Of a stretch of 8,736 nucleotides of DNA, positions 1 to 6,977 are shown one piece after another. Every line of letters starts with the position of its first letter. Position 1 is the stretch's first letter. The translations under genes and the position numbers were made by a program. The notes under the pieces are model-generated. The model had not been told where the DNA came from. It was given only the letters and a program-made list of their open reading frames with translations, and ran no database searches. This DNA comes from Rhodoferax sp. (GTDB lineage: Bacteria; Pseudomonadota; Gammaproteobacteria; Burkholderiales; Burkholderiaceae_C), in assembly GCA_020048255.1 (NCBI GenBank), contig JAIFMR010000172.1, forward strand, positions 1-8,736, in the 5' to 3' direction.

Positions 1-399
1 GCGCACTGATTTTTTCTCGTCACCCAGATAAAACTCGACCGAGCCGCCTTGCACCACCGGAATTTCAAACTGGCTGATCTGGTAGCCCTTGGGCAGGTCG
101 GGGTAAAAGTAATTTTTGCGGGCAAAAATGCTGCGCGGTGCAATGTGGGAGCCCAGTGCCAGGCCCAGTTCGATGGCTCGTTCGACTGCTCCTGCGTTCA
201 TCACCGGCAGGGTGCCTGGCAGCGCCAAGTCCACCGCACAAGCTTGTGTATTGGGCTCAGCGCCGAAAGCCGTGGATGCACGGCTAAAAATCTTGGAGCG
301 GGTCGACAGCTGCGCGTGAGTCTCAAAACCAATCACCACCTCGTAGCCTCGCACCAGCAAAGATTTGGCAGGAGCTTTTTTTTCAACAACGGTATTCAT
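1..399 (-). CDS. gatB: Aspartyl/glutamyl-tRNA amidotransferase subunit B (5' part only)
   Basis: GatB is the subunit of GatCAB that binds the misacylated tRNA (Glu-tRNA(Gln) or Asp-tRNA(Asn)) and phosphorylates the acid side chain. Ammonia from GatA then converts it to the amide. Only the first 133 codons are visible; the gene leaves the window at the left edge. Reading from the ATG at 399, residues 19-28 give the family start YEVVIGFETH followed by AQLST. Further on come SKIF, ASTAFGAEPN, the NYFYPDLPKGYQISQF block near residues 97-112, and PVVQGG. These are diagnostic of the GatB kinase-like cradle domain. The start is supported by an AAGGA Shine-Dalgarno 10 nt upstream that overlaps the gatA stop codon. 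gatB follows gatA by 13 bp and is surely co-transcribed with gatC and gatA. Family assignment is near certain; whether the tRNA substrate is Gln, Asn or both cannot be read from this fragment. Confidence 0.96.
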   Translation of the reverse strand, partial: MNTVVEKKAPAKSLLVRGYEVVIGFETHAQLSTRSKIFSRASTAFGAEPNTQACAVDLALPGTLPVMNAGAVERAIELGLALGSHIAPRSIFARKNYFYPDLPKGYQISQFEIPVVQGGSVEFYLGDEKKSVR

Positions 400-409
400 T
401 TTTTCAATT

Positions 410-414
410 TCCTT
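410..414 (-). promoter_or_regulatory. gatB ribosome-binding site overlapping the gatA stop codon
   Basis: On the minus strand the sequence AAGGA begins inside the TAA stop codon of gatA and lies 10 nt before the gatB ATG. Ribosomes ending gatA therefore stop on the gatB initiation site, which suggests translational coupling (inference). It fixes the gatB start at 399. Confidence 0.6.
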
Positions 415-1891
415 AGGCGCGAACCGGTGGTTGCGCCGTGTGCCAGTCCGTGGCTTGCTGAAAGCAATGCGCAGCATTCAACAGCCGGGACTCAGACAGG
501 TGGTTGCCAATCAGCTGCATACCCACCGGCATGTGACCTGCGCCAAAACCCACGGGCAAGCTCATGCCAGGCAGCCCGGCCAAGGAGGCCGGCAGGGTAA
601 AAATATCAGCCAGGTAGTCCGCCAGCGGGTCGTTACCATGGCCCCCCAGCGCCCAGGCTACGGTGGGTGCCACCGGCCCGGCAATCACATCACATTGCTT
701 GAACGCCTGCTGAAAATCGTCGGCAATCATGCGGCGTATTTTTTGGGCTTGCAGGTAATACGCATCGTAGTAACCGTGCGACAGCACATAGGTGCCAATC
801 ATGATGCGCCGCTTGACCTCGTCACCAAAACCCTCGGCACGGGTTTGCCGGTACATGTCGTTGAGGTCGGTGTAATGGTGCGCACGGTGACCAAATTTGA
901 CGCCGTCAAAACGACTCAAATTGCTGGACGCTTCTGCCGGCGCAATGATGTAGTACACCGGGATCGACAGTTCGGTGCGTGGCAGAGAAATCGGCACCAG
1001 TTTGGCGCCCAGCGCCTGGTATTGCGCAAGCGCTGCATCCACCGCTGCACGCACATCGTCTGCGAGGCCTTCGCCAAAAAACTCTGCGGGTACGCCAATA
1101 CGCAAACCGTCAATAGAGTCACCCAACTGCCGTGTGAAATCCTCTGCCGGCACGTCCAGCGAGGTCGAGTCGCGGTCCGGGTCAGGCCCGCACATGGCCG
1201 ATAGCAACAAGGCACAGTCTTGCGCCGTGCGCGCCATCGGCCCGGCTTGATCCAAACTGGAAGCGAACGCCACCATGCCATAACGCGAGGCCCGGCCGTA
1301 GGTTGGCTTGATGCCCGTGATGCCGCAAAACGAAGCCGGTTGTCGGATCGAGCCACCGGTATCGGTCCCCGTGGCGGCTGGTGTCAGGCGCGCTGCCACC
1401 GCCGCGGCGCTGCCACCGGATGAGCCACCCGGCGTGCGCGTGACGTCCCAGGGGTTTTTCACCGGGCCAAAAGCCGAGTTTTCATTGGCGGACCCCATGG
1501 CAAACTCATCGCAATTGAGCTTGCCCAAGGTCACCACGCCGGCATCGGCCAAACGCGACACCACGGTGGCATCAAACGGTGAGCGATACCCTGCCAGCAT
1601 TTTGGAGCCGGCCGTTGAAACGAAATCGCGGGTAACAAAGATATCTTTGTGCGCCACAGGAACACCCTCCAGGGCTCCAGCTGTCCCAGAGGCCAGCCGG
1701 GCGTCTGCGGCACGCGCTTGTGCCAGCGTGACGTCGTCTGACAAGTCCAAGAAAGCGCCGGAGTCTTTCGCCGCATGGGCGCGTGCCAAAAAATGCTGGG
1801 CAGTCTCTACGGCCGAGACCTTGCGCGCACGCAATTGGCTGGCCAGTTCGGCCACGGTCAGGTCGTGTAAATCGGTATGGGTTGGGGTCAT
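413..1891 (-). CDS. gatA: Aspartyl/glutamyl-tRNA amidotransferase subunit A (glutaminase)
   Basis: GatA hydrolyses glutamine and channels the ammonia to GatB for amidation of misacylated Glu-tRNA(Gln)/Asp-tRNA(Asn) in the cytoplasm. The 492-residue protein has the usual full length and belongs to the amidase-signature family. The Ser-cisSer-Lys triad is visible: Lys82 in VPVAHKD, the glycine/serine signature TPGGSSGGSAAAVAA with cis-Ser157, and nucleophile Ser181 in GTDTGGSIRQPA. The spacing (75 and 24 residues) matches my memory of characterised GatA enzymes. Other family blocks are GKLNCDEFAMGS (123-134), KPTYGR (195-200), SLDQAGP (212-218) and the C-terminal LPGMSLPVG. It lies 18 bp after gatC and 13 bp before gatB. 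No good Shine-Dalgarno precedes the ATG at 1891, so translation may depend on coupling with gatC. Nothing indicates damage or unusual composition. Confidence 0.98.
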   Translation of the reverse strand: MTPTHTDLHDLTVAELASQLRARKVSAVETAQHFLARAHAAKDSGAFLDLSDDVTLAQARAADARLASGTAGALEGVPVAHKDIFVTRDFVSTAGSKMLAGYRSPFDATVVSRLADAGVVTLGKLNCDEFAMGSANENSAFGPVKNPWDVTRTPGGSSGGSAAAVAARLTPAATGTDTGGSIRQPASFCGITGIKPTYGRASRYGMVAFASSLDQAGPMARTAQDCALLLSAMCGPDPDRDSTSLDVPAEDFTRQLGDSIDGLRIGVPAEFFGEGLADDVRAAVDAALAQYQALGAKLVPISLPRTELSIPVYYIIAPAEASSNLSRFDGVKFGHRAHHYTDLNDMYRQTRAEGFGDEVKRRIMIGTYVLSHGYYDAYYLQAQKIRRMIADDFQQAFKQCDVIAGPVAPTVAWALGGHGNDPLADYLADIFTLPASLAGLPGMSLPVGFGAGHMPVGMQLIGNHLSESRLLNAAHCFQQATDWHTAQPPVRA

Positions 1892-1909
1892 GATGAAAAT
1901 CGAGTGGGC

Positions 1910-2209
1910 TTATTCGATGACCTTGGGTACCAGGAACAAGCCTGACTCCACTGCAGGTGCGCTTTTTTGATTGGCTTCACGCTGATTGGATTCGCTCACG
2001 GTATCCGGGCGCAAGCGCAGCGCCACCTCACCCATCACGTCCACCGGGTGCGCCAGCGGGTGAACACCGGTGGTGTCCACGGCGCGCATTTTTTCAACAA
2101 TGCCAAAGAAATCATTGAGTTGCGTGCACAAGCGGGTGCGCTCCTCGGGCTGTAGACCGAGCCGGGCCAGGTTAGCCAGGCGGTCGATATCGACGGGGGT
2201 CAAAGACAT
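1910..2209 (-). CDS. gatC: Aspartyl/glutamyl-tRNA amidotransferase subunit C
   Basis: GatC is the small subunit that wraps around GatA and holds the GatA-GatB complex together; it has no catalytic residues. The 99-residue product has the normal size and pattern. The N-terminal helical part carries DIDRLANLARLGL (7-19), the middle helix carries QLNDFFGIVEKMRAVDT, and a linker HPLAHPVDVMGEVALRLRPD leads to the C-terminal tail GLFLVPKVIE, which contacts GatA in this family. It is first in the gatC-gatA-gatB operon and faces divergently away from mreB. The ATG at 2209 has only an A-rich stretch and no clear Shine-Dalgarno upstream. The start is still convincing because residue 2 onward fits the family N-terminus. 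Confidence 0.97.
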   Translation of the reverse strand: MSLTPVDIDRLANLARLGLQPEERTRLCTQLNDFFGIVEKMRAVDTTGVHPLAHPVDVMGEVALRLRPDTVSESNQREANQKSAPAVESGLFLVPKVIE

Positions 2210-2266
2210 GGTTTTTTCAATCGAAACAAGGTGTAATACGTGGTTAATCCGGCATCAGGTAACAGC

Positions 2267-2275
2267 TTATGCACA
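2267..2275 (+). promoter_or_regulatory. Putative DnaA box
   Basis: The sequence TTATGCACA fits the DnaA-box consensus TTATNCACA at every defined position. It lies next to the overlapping -10-like elements, so bound DnaA could affect transcription of mreB, gatC or both. DnaA acting as a transcription factor at such sites is established in other bacteria; its role here is inference. A single 9-mer can occur by chance. Confidence 0.4.
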
Positions 2276-2286
2276 GGCCATGAGGT

Positions 2287-2316
2287 ATTATCTCGCCTTT
2301 GCATTTAGGCTGAAAA
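2287..2316 (-). promoter_or_regulatory. Candidate sigma70 promoter for gatCAB
   Basis: On the minus strand TTTTCA (2311-2316, four of six matches to TTGACA) is followed after 18 bp by GATAAT (2287-2292, five of six matches to TATAAT). Transcription would begin near 2280 and give gatC a leader of about 70 nt. The call rests on matching by eye and the AT-rich setting makes chance matches likely. Confidence 0.3.
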
Positions 2317-2359
2317 AAGCGCCAATTTAAGCCAAAAATCCCATTTTGACCACGTTACC

Positions 2360-2393
2360 GGGTGACTTGAGGGCCGAAGCGCCCCTGGTACCC
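2360..2393 (+). other. Predicted hairpin in the mreB leader
   Basis: The transcript can fold into an interrupted stem: GGGT (2360-2363) with ACCC (2390-2393), then ACTTG (2365-2369) with CTGGT (2385-2389) containing one G-U pair and one U-U mismatch, then GGGC (2371-2374) with GCCC (2381-2384) around a CGAAGC loop. G2364 and A2370 bulge out. This gives 12 pairs in all. The stem ends four nucleotides before the mreB Shine-Dalgarno and has no U-tract after it, so it is not an ordinary terminator. It could influence translation or mRNA stability of the operon (inference). Confidence 0.4.
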
Positions 2394-2396
2394 ACC

Positions 2397-2402
2397 AAAG
2401 GA
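2397..2402 (+). promoter_or_regulatory. mreB ribosome-binding site
   Basis: AAAGGA lies seven nucleotides before the mreB ATG at 2410 and directly after the predicted leader hairpin. It supports the chosen start, which also agrees with the conserved N-terminus MFGAFRQYFS of the protein. Confidence 0.7.
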
Positions 2403-2409
2403 TTTATTC

Positions 2410-3453
2410 ATGTTCGGAGCTTTCCGTCAGTATTTCTCAACTGACCTCGCCATTGACCTCGGTACTGCCAACACTCTCATTTATGTTCGCGACAAAGGTA
2501 TCGTGCTGGACGAGCCTTCTGTTGTGGCCATCCGCCACGAAGGCGGCCCCCAAGGCAAAAAAACCATTCAAGCCGTGGGCAAGGAAGCCAAGGCCATGCT
2601 GGGCAAAGTCCCCGGCAATATCGAAGCCATTCGTCCCATGAAAGACGGCGTGATCGCCGACTTCACGGTCACCGAGCAAATGCTCAAGCAATTCATCAAG
2701 ATGGTGCACCCTCGCTCCATTTTTCGCCCCAGCCCGCGCATCATCATTTGTGTGCCCTGCGGCTCCACCCAGGTGGAGCGCCGGGCCATTCGCGAGTCGG
2801 CTTTGGGTGCCGGTGCCAGCGATGTGTATTTGATTGAAGAACCCATGGCAGCGGCCATTGGCGCCGGTCTGCCAGTATCAGAAGCTTCGGGTTCGATGGT
2901 GGTGGACATTGGCGGCGGAACCACCGAGGTGGGCGTGATCTCCCTGGGTGGCATGGTCTACAAGGGCAGTGTGCGTGTGGGCGGTGACAAATTCGACGAA
3001 GCCATCATCAACTACATTCGTCGCAATTACGGCATGCTCATTGGTGAACCCACCGCTGAGGCGATCAAGAAGAGCATCGGCTCAGCCTTTCCGGGCAGCG
3101 AAGTCCGCGAGATGGAAGTCCGCGGCCGCAACCTGTCTGAAGGTGTGCCACGCAGCTTCACCATTTCCAGTAATGAGATTCTTGAAGCGCTGACCGACCC
3201 CATCAACAACATTGTTTCCGCCGTCAAAAACGCGCTGGAGCAAACCCCGCCCGAGCTCGGCGCTGACATTGCTGACCGCGGCATGATGCTGACCGGTGGT
3301 GGCGCCCTGTTGCGCGACCTGGACCGCCTGCTGGCTGAAGAAACCGGCTTGCCGGTGCTGGTGGCCGAAGACCCACTCACCTGTGTGGTGCGCGGGTGTG
3401 GCATTGCGCTGGACCAGATGGAACGCCTGGGCTCCATTTTTACCAGCGAATAA
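2410..3453 (+). CDS. mreB: Rod shape-determining actin-like protein MreB
   Basis: MreB is a bacterial actin homologue that polymerises on the inner face of the membrane and positions the elongasome for lateral wall synthesis. The 347-residue product has the usual length and all nucleotide-binding blocks: phosphate-1 AIDLGTANTLIY (14-25), phosphate-2 VVDIGGGTTEVGVIS (164-178) and the adenosine motif MLTGGGALLRDLD (293-305). The EEPMAAAIGAGLP block (143-155) and the N-terminal MFGAFRQYFS segment, which can form a membrane-binding amphipathic helix, are typical of proteobacterial MreB. A good AAAGGA ribosome-binding site precedes the ATG. It heads a compact operon with mreC 15 bp downstream. The gene is intact and highly conserved. 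The only unusual aspect is its leader region, described separately. Confidence 0.99.
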   Translation: MFGAFRQYFSTDLAIDLGTANTLIYVRDKGIVLDEPSVVAIRHEGGPQGKKTIQAVGKEAKAMLGKVPGNIEAIRPMKDGVIADFTVTEQMLKQFIKMVHPRSIFRPSPRIIICVPCGSTQVERRAIRESALGAGASDVYLIEEPMAAAIGAGLPVSEASGSMVVDIGGGTTEVGVISLGGMVYKGSVRVGGDKFDEAIINYIRRNYGMLIGEPTAEAIKKSIGSAFPGSEVREMEVRGRNLSEGVPRSFTISSNEILEALTDPINNIVSAVKNALEQTPPELGADIADRGMMLTGGGALLRDLDRLLAEETGLPVLVAEDPLTCVVRGCGIALDQMERLGSIFTSE

Positions 3454-3468
3454 GCCCCGGAGTCAGCG

Positions 3469-4392
3469 ATGCCGCTCGGTACGCTGGACAGCAGACCCCC
3501 GCCATTTTTCAGGCAAGGCCCCTCGGCCCTGTCGAAATGGCTGTTTTTCAGCGTTTTGGCAGTGCTGCTGATGGTGGCTGACATCCGATTTCGGGTGGCG
3601 CAACCGCTTCGTGCGACCCTTGCCACGATGATTTACCCCTTGCAATGGACCGTGATGCAACCCATCTCTTGGGCGCAAGGGGCCGGCCACTATTTCGAGT
3701 CCCTGGCCACATCTCAGTCCAAAGAGGCAGCTGCGCAATATCAACTGGGTTTGCAGTCGCAACGGGCCCAGCAAGTCGAACAGCTCACGCTTGAAAACGC
3801 CAAGCTCAGAAGCCTGCTGGCCCTGCGTGAGCGCGTCAATGCGCCTGCCCTGGCGGCACAAGTCCTCTACGACGCAGCTGACCCGTTCACCCGCAAAGTC
3901 ATCATTGACAAGGGTGCGTTAGCAGCGGTCCAGTCAGGCGCACCGGTGATTGACGAAGCCGGTGTCCTGGGGCAAGTCACGCGCGTTTACCCGCTGGTCA
4001 GCGAAGTCACCCTGCTGACCGACCACAACCAGGCGATTCCGGTACTCAATGTCCGAACCGGTGTACGCGGCTTGGCCTTTGGAGATGCCAGTTCACGCAG
4101 TGGCTCGCTGGAATTGCGCTTCATGGACGCACATGTCGATATGGAATCTGGTGACTTGCTGACCACCAGCGGTGTCGATGGGGTCTATCCACCCGGGCTA
4201 CCCGTGGCGCACGTCAACGCCATCGAACGCCGTGCCGACTCCGCCTTTGCCCGCATCAGCTGCATCCCGGTCGGTCGCGTTGCCAGCAGCCTTCACGTGT
4301 TGGTGTTACAGCCCTACACCGGGCAGGTTTTGCCCCGACCCGAACCCGACGTGGCGCCGCCAGCCAGCGACAAGAAGGGGCGTCAACCATGA
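3469..4392 (+). CDS. mreC: Rod shape-determining protein MreC
   Basis: MreC is a bitopic inner-membrane protein whose periplasmic part links MreB/MreD to PBP2 and activates the RodA-PBP2 synthase. The 307-residue product shows a short cytoplasmic tail, one membrane helix around residues 24-38, a coiled coil around 84-122 (QRAQQVEQLTLENAKLRSLL lies within it), and the paired beta-barrel MreC domain from about 127 to 283. Family-defining strings are RKVIIDKG, GAPVIDEAGVLGQV (157-170), SEVTLLTDHNQAIPV (178-192), DLLTTSGVDGVYPPGLPV (229-246) and the closing VLVL. The tail after residue 288 is proline-rich and probably disordered. A CGGAG ribosome-binding site six nt before the ATG supports the start. 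The stop codon overlaps the mreD start as ATGA. Confidence 0.98.
   Translation: MPLGTLDSRPPPFFRQGPSALSKWLFFSVLAVLLMVADIRFRVAQPLRATLATMIYPLQWTVMQPISWAQGAGHYFESLATSQSKEAAAQYQLGLQSQRAQQVEQLTLENAKLRSLLALRERVNAPALAAQVLYDAADPFTRKVIIDKGALAAVQSGAPVIDEAGVLGQVTRVYPLVSEVTLLTDHNQAIPVLNVRTGVRGLAFGDASSRSGSLELRFMDAHVDMESGDLLTTSGVDGVYPPGLPVAHVNAIERRADSAFARISCIPVGRVASSLHVLVLQPYTGQVLPRPEPDVAPPASDKKGRQP
4374..4380 (+). promoter_or_regulatory. mreD ribosome-binding site inside mreC
   Basis: GAAGGGG ends eight nucleotides before the ATG at 4389 and 14 before a second in-frame ATG at 4395. The spacing favours 4389, which also gives the ATGA overlap with the mreC stop codon. Confidence 0.5.
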
Positions 4393-4919
4393 TCATGCCG
4401 CGGGGTCAGCAACTGCTGCTGCCGGTCAATCCCTGGTTCATCTGGAGCAGCCTGATTGCGGCCCTGGCGTTCAACATGATGCAAAACATGGGGTTCTGGG
4501 GGCGCGCAGCCTGGTTACCTGACATGCTGGCTGTGGTTTTGCTGTTCTGGACCATTCACCAGCCCCAGCGCATCGGTGTCGGCGCCGCTTTTTTTCTGGG
4601 CCTGACCATGGATGTACATCAAAGTGCGCTGCTGGGCCAGCACGCGCTCAGCTACACCGCCATGAGCTTTTTGGCCATTGGCATTCACCGCCGGTTGTTG
4701 TGGTTCAGCGTGCCCAGTCAGGCCGCCCAAGTGTTGCCCTTGTTTGTGGTCGCCCATGCCCTGGCTCTCGCCGTTCGGCTGCTGGCAGGCGCCGAATTTG
4801 CCGGCTGGTCCATGCTGTTGGCACCGTTGATTGAAGCCTTGTTCTGGCCGGCCATCAGTGTGCTGTTGTTGTGGCCGCAGCGCCGCGCACCGGACCCCGA
4901 TGCCAACCGTCCGCTCTGA
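4389..4919 (+). CDS. mreD: Rod shape-determining protein MreD
   Basis: MreD is a small polytopic inner-membrane protein of the elongasome; its exact biochemical role remains less clear than that of MreB or MreC. The 176-residue product has about five hydrophobic helices: near 16-32, 44-56, 62-76, 86-100, then 113-133 and 144-162, with the last regions hard to divide by eye. The motif GLTMDVHQSALLGQHALSY (71-89) is the conserved MreD signature, and the ends are hydrophilic (N-terminal MIMPRGQQ, C-terminal RRAPDPDANRPL). It overlaps mreC by four bases and ends six bases before mrdA, so translation of all three genes is probably coupled. The sequence diverges faster than its neighbours, as is normal for MreD. 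Confidence 0.95.
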   Translation: MIMPRGQQLLLPVNPWFIWSSLIAALAFNMMQNMGFWGRAAWLPDMLAVVLLFWTIHQPQRIGVGAAFFLGLTMDVHQSALLGQHALSYTAMSFLAIGIHRRLLWFSVPSQAAQVLPLFVVAHALALAVRLLAGAEFAGWSMLLAPLIEALFWPAISVLLLWPQRRAPDPDANRPL

Positions 4920-4925
4920 GCTGGC

Positions 4926-6977
4926 ATGACTGTTATCCGCAATGTTCAGGCTGAGCTCTCGCGTTTTCGCATGCGGGTGTTTGTGGCCAGCGTGGTGGTG
5001 GCAGTATGTTTTGCCCTGGTGGCCGCGCGCCTGGTCTTTTTGCAAGTGGTGCGCCATGAGGATCTGCGCGCACAGGCCGAAAACAACCGCACCGCCATCG
5101 TGCCCATCGTACCCAACCGGGGGCTGATTCTGGACCGCAACGGTGTAGTGCTCGCCACCAATTACTCCGCCTACACCCTGGAGGTCACCCCCTCCAAAGT
5201 GGCCCATCTGGAACAAACCATTGATGCATTGGCGCAGGTTCTGGAGATCACCCCGCGTGATCGTAAACGCTTTAAAAAACTGCGCGAAGAAGCCAAAAGC
5301 TTTGAGTCCCTGCCGCTGCGTAGCCGCCTGAGTGATACCGAGGTCGCCCAGTTTGCCGCCCAGCGTTACCGCTTTCCAGGTGTCGACATCAAGGCCCGGC
5401 TGTTTCGCAACTACCCCTACGGCGAACTGGCCAGCCATGTGATTGGTTACATCGGACGCATCAACACCGCAGAAAAAGAGGTGCTCGATGACTCCGAGGA
5501 TCACGCCAATTACCGGGGTACCGAGTACATCGGCAAACTCGGTATCGAACAAAGCTTTGAGACTCAATTACACGGCATCACCGGCGTGGACGCCATGGAA
5601 ACCTCGGCGGGCGGTCGCGCCACCCGGCGCCTGACCAACCAGCCGTCCACCCCTGGCAACACCATCCAGTTGTCGATTGACATCAAGCTGCAAAAACTCA
5701 TTGAGGACATGTATGGCGACCGCCGCGGTGCCTTGGTCGCGCTCGACCCCAAAACCGGCGAGGTGCTGGCCTTTGTCAGCAAGCCGACCTTTGACCCCAA
5801 CCTGTTTGTCGAAGGCATTGACCAGGAGAGCTGGCAACTGCTCAACGAGTCCATTGACAAACCCCTGCTTAACCGCGCGCTGCGTGGCACCTACCCGCCG
5901 GGCTCCACCTACAAGCCCTTCATGGCTCTGGCAGCCTTGACCACCGGCAAACGCAGTGCCAGCACGCTCATCAATGATCCGGGCTTTTACATGTTTGGTG
6001 GGCATCGTTTTGGTAGCCCCGAAAACGAACGCGGCGGCATCATGGACATGCGCCGTGCCATTGTGGAGTCCAGCAATGCCTACTTTTATTCCCTGGCCAA
6101 TGAGTTGGGTGTGGACACCATGCATGACTTCATGAAACCGCTCGGTTTTGGTCAGATCACCGGCATCGACATTCACGGTGAAGTGCGCGGTGTGCTGCCC
6201 AGTCAAGCCTGGAAGCGCAATTATTTCAAGCGCCCCGAGCATCAACGCTGGTACGCCGGCGAAACCATTTCGCTGGGTATCGGACAAGGCTACAACAGCT
6301 TCACCATGCTGCAGTTGGCGCAGGCAACAGCCATTGTGGCCAACAACGGCATCAAACACACCCCCCGACTGGTGATGGCCACCCATGACGTCAGCACCCG
6401 CGCCAAGACGCCGGTACCGCCCGGGCCCCCGGAGAACCTGGGGTACAAGCCCGAACACATCGAGACCATCCGCCAGGCCATGATTGGCGTCACGCAACAG
6501 GGCACATCGACGCGGGTGTTTACCGGTGCGGGTTACCTCAGCGGTGGAAAAACCGGAACAGCACAAGCCGTGTCGCTGGGTAAAAACGAAAAATATGTCG
6601 CCGGGCGCATGGAAGAGCGCAAACGTGACCACGCCCTCTACATTGCCTTTGCTCCGGCCGATGACCCCAAAATTGCGCTGGCCGTGATCGTGGAAAACGC
6701 CGGCTTTGGTTCAGCCTCTGCCGCACCGATTGCCCGTCGCGCTTTTGACTACTGGTTGCTGGGGCAATACCCCAGCGAGGAAGACATGGCCGCTGTCAGC
6801 AAGGGCCAAGCCGCTGCGCCCATTGGCAAACCCCGCGTGGTTGCCGAGATGGCCTGGCCGTCGGGGGGTGCCTTGGCCGCCCCAGCAACGCCTGCATCCA
6901 ACCCGACAACAGCAACCCCGCTAGCCGCTGCGGCCAGTGCAGCCAGCGCCGCTGCCAGTGGACTTACACGCAGGTAA
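4926..6977 (+). CDS. mrdA: Penicillin-binding protein 2 (elongasome transpeptidase)
   Basis: PBP2 is the monofunctional class B DD-transpeptidase that cross-links new peptidoglycan during cell elongation, working with RodA and MreC. The 683-residue protein has a short cytoplasmic start, one membrane anchor around residues 17-42, a periplasmic pedestal domain with NRGLILDRNG (64-73) and RLFRNYPYGELASHVIGYIG (158-177), and a C-terminal transpeptidase domain. Catalytic motifs are intact: SxxK as Ser327-Thr-Tyr-Lys330 after YPPG, SxN as Ser382-Ser-Asn384, and KTG at 542-544. It is longer than E. coli PBP2 (about 630), largely because of an Ala/Pro/Ser-rich tail after residue 640. The ATG lies six bases after mreD with only GAG as a weak ribosome-binding site, pointing to coupling. 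Its last 14 bases overlap the end of the opposing diguanylate cyclase gene. rodA does not follow. Confidence 0.98.
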   Translation: MTVIRNVQAELSRFRMRVFVASVVVAVCFALVAARLVFLQVVRHEDLRAQAENNRTAIVPIVPNRGLILDRNGVVLATNYSAYTLEVTPSKVAHLEQTIDALAQVLEITPRDRKRFKKLREEAKSFESLPLRSRLSDTEVAQFAAQRYRFPGVDIKARLFRNYPYGELASHVIGYIGRINTAEKEVLDDSEDHANYRGTEYIGKLGIEQSFETQLHGITGVDAMETSAGGRATRRLTNQPSTPGNTIQLSIDIKLQKLIEDMYGDRRGALVALDPKTGEVLAFVSKPTFDPNLFVEGIDQESWQLLNESIDKPLLNRALRGTYPPGSTYKPFMALAALTTGKRSASTLINDPGFYMFGGHRFGSPENERGGIMDMRRAIVESSNAYFYSLANELGVDTMHDFMKPLGFGQITGIDIHGEVRGVLPSQAWKRNYFKRPEHQRWYAGETISLGIGQGYNSFTMLQLAQATAIVANNGIKHTPRLVMATHDVSTRAKTPVPPGPPENLGYKPEHIETIRQAMIGVTQQGTSTRVFTGAGYLSGGKTGTAQAVSLGKNEKYVAGRMEERKRDHALYIAFAPADDPKIALAVIVENAGFGSASAAPIARRAFDYWLLGQYPSEEDMAAVSKGQAAAPIGKPRVVAEMAWPSGGALAAPATPASNPTTATPLAAAASAASAAASGLTRR

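Larger units (their letters stand above)
2210..2409. promoter_or_regulatory. Divergent gatC / mreB intergenic regulatory region
   Basis: This 200-bp gap is the longest non-coding stretch in the window and must hold the promoters of both the gatCAB operon (leftward) and the mreBCD-mrdA operon (rightward). It is AT-richer than the flanking genes around 2220-2350. Within it I see a DnaA-box match (2267-2275), overlapping -10-like hexamers on both strands (2286-2292), a candidate leftward -35 (2311-2316), and a 34-nt hairpin just before the mreB ribosome-binding site. TTGACC at 2346-2351 resembles a rightward -35 but has no -10 at proper distance. I found no rightward promoter that is convincing by eye. 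No ORF with coding character lies in the gap. Confidence 0.7.

Noticed and set aside
365..1204. Plus-strand ORF of 279 codons opposite gatA
   Set aside because: It lies opposite an unmistakable gatA, has no recognisable domain and no ribosome-binding site, and its composition fits an antisense shadow.
2346..2374. TTGACC as a -35 for mreB
   Set aside because: No -10-like hexamer occurs 16-18 bp downstream; the sequence there is GC-rich (GAGGGC) and forms part of the predicted hairpin.
4515..6632. Two long minus-strand ORFs (4515-5567 and 5568-6632) in the same frame opposite mreD and mrdA, almost stop-free for over 2 kb
   Set aside because: Their codons are exactly in register with mreD and mrdA codons. 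In that phase antisense stops arise only from sense TTA, CTA and TCA, which are rare in this GC-rich codon usage. The translations resemble no family and are rich in His/Gln/Gly, as expected of shadows.
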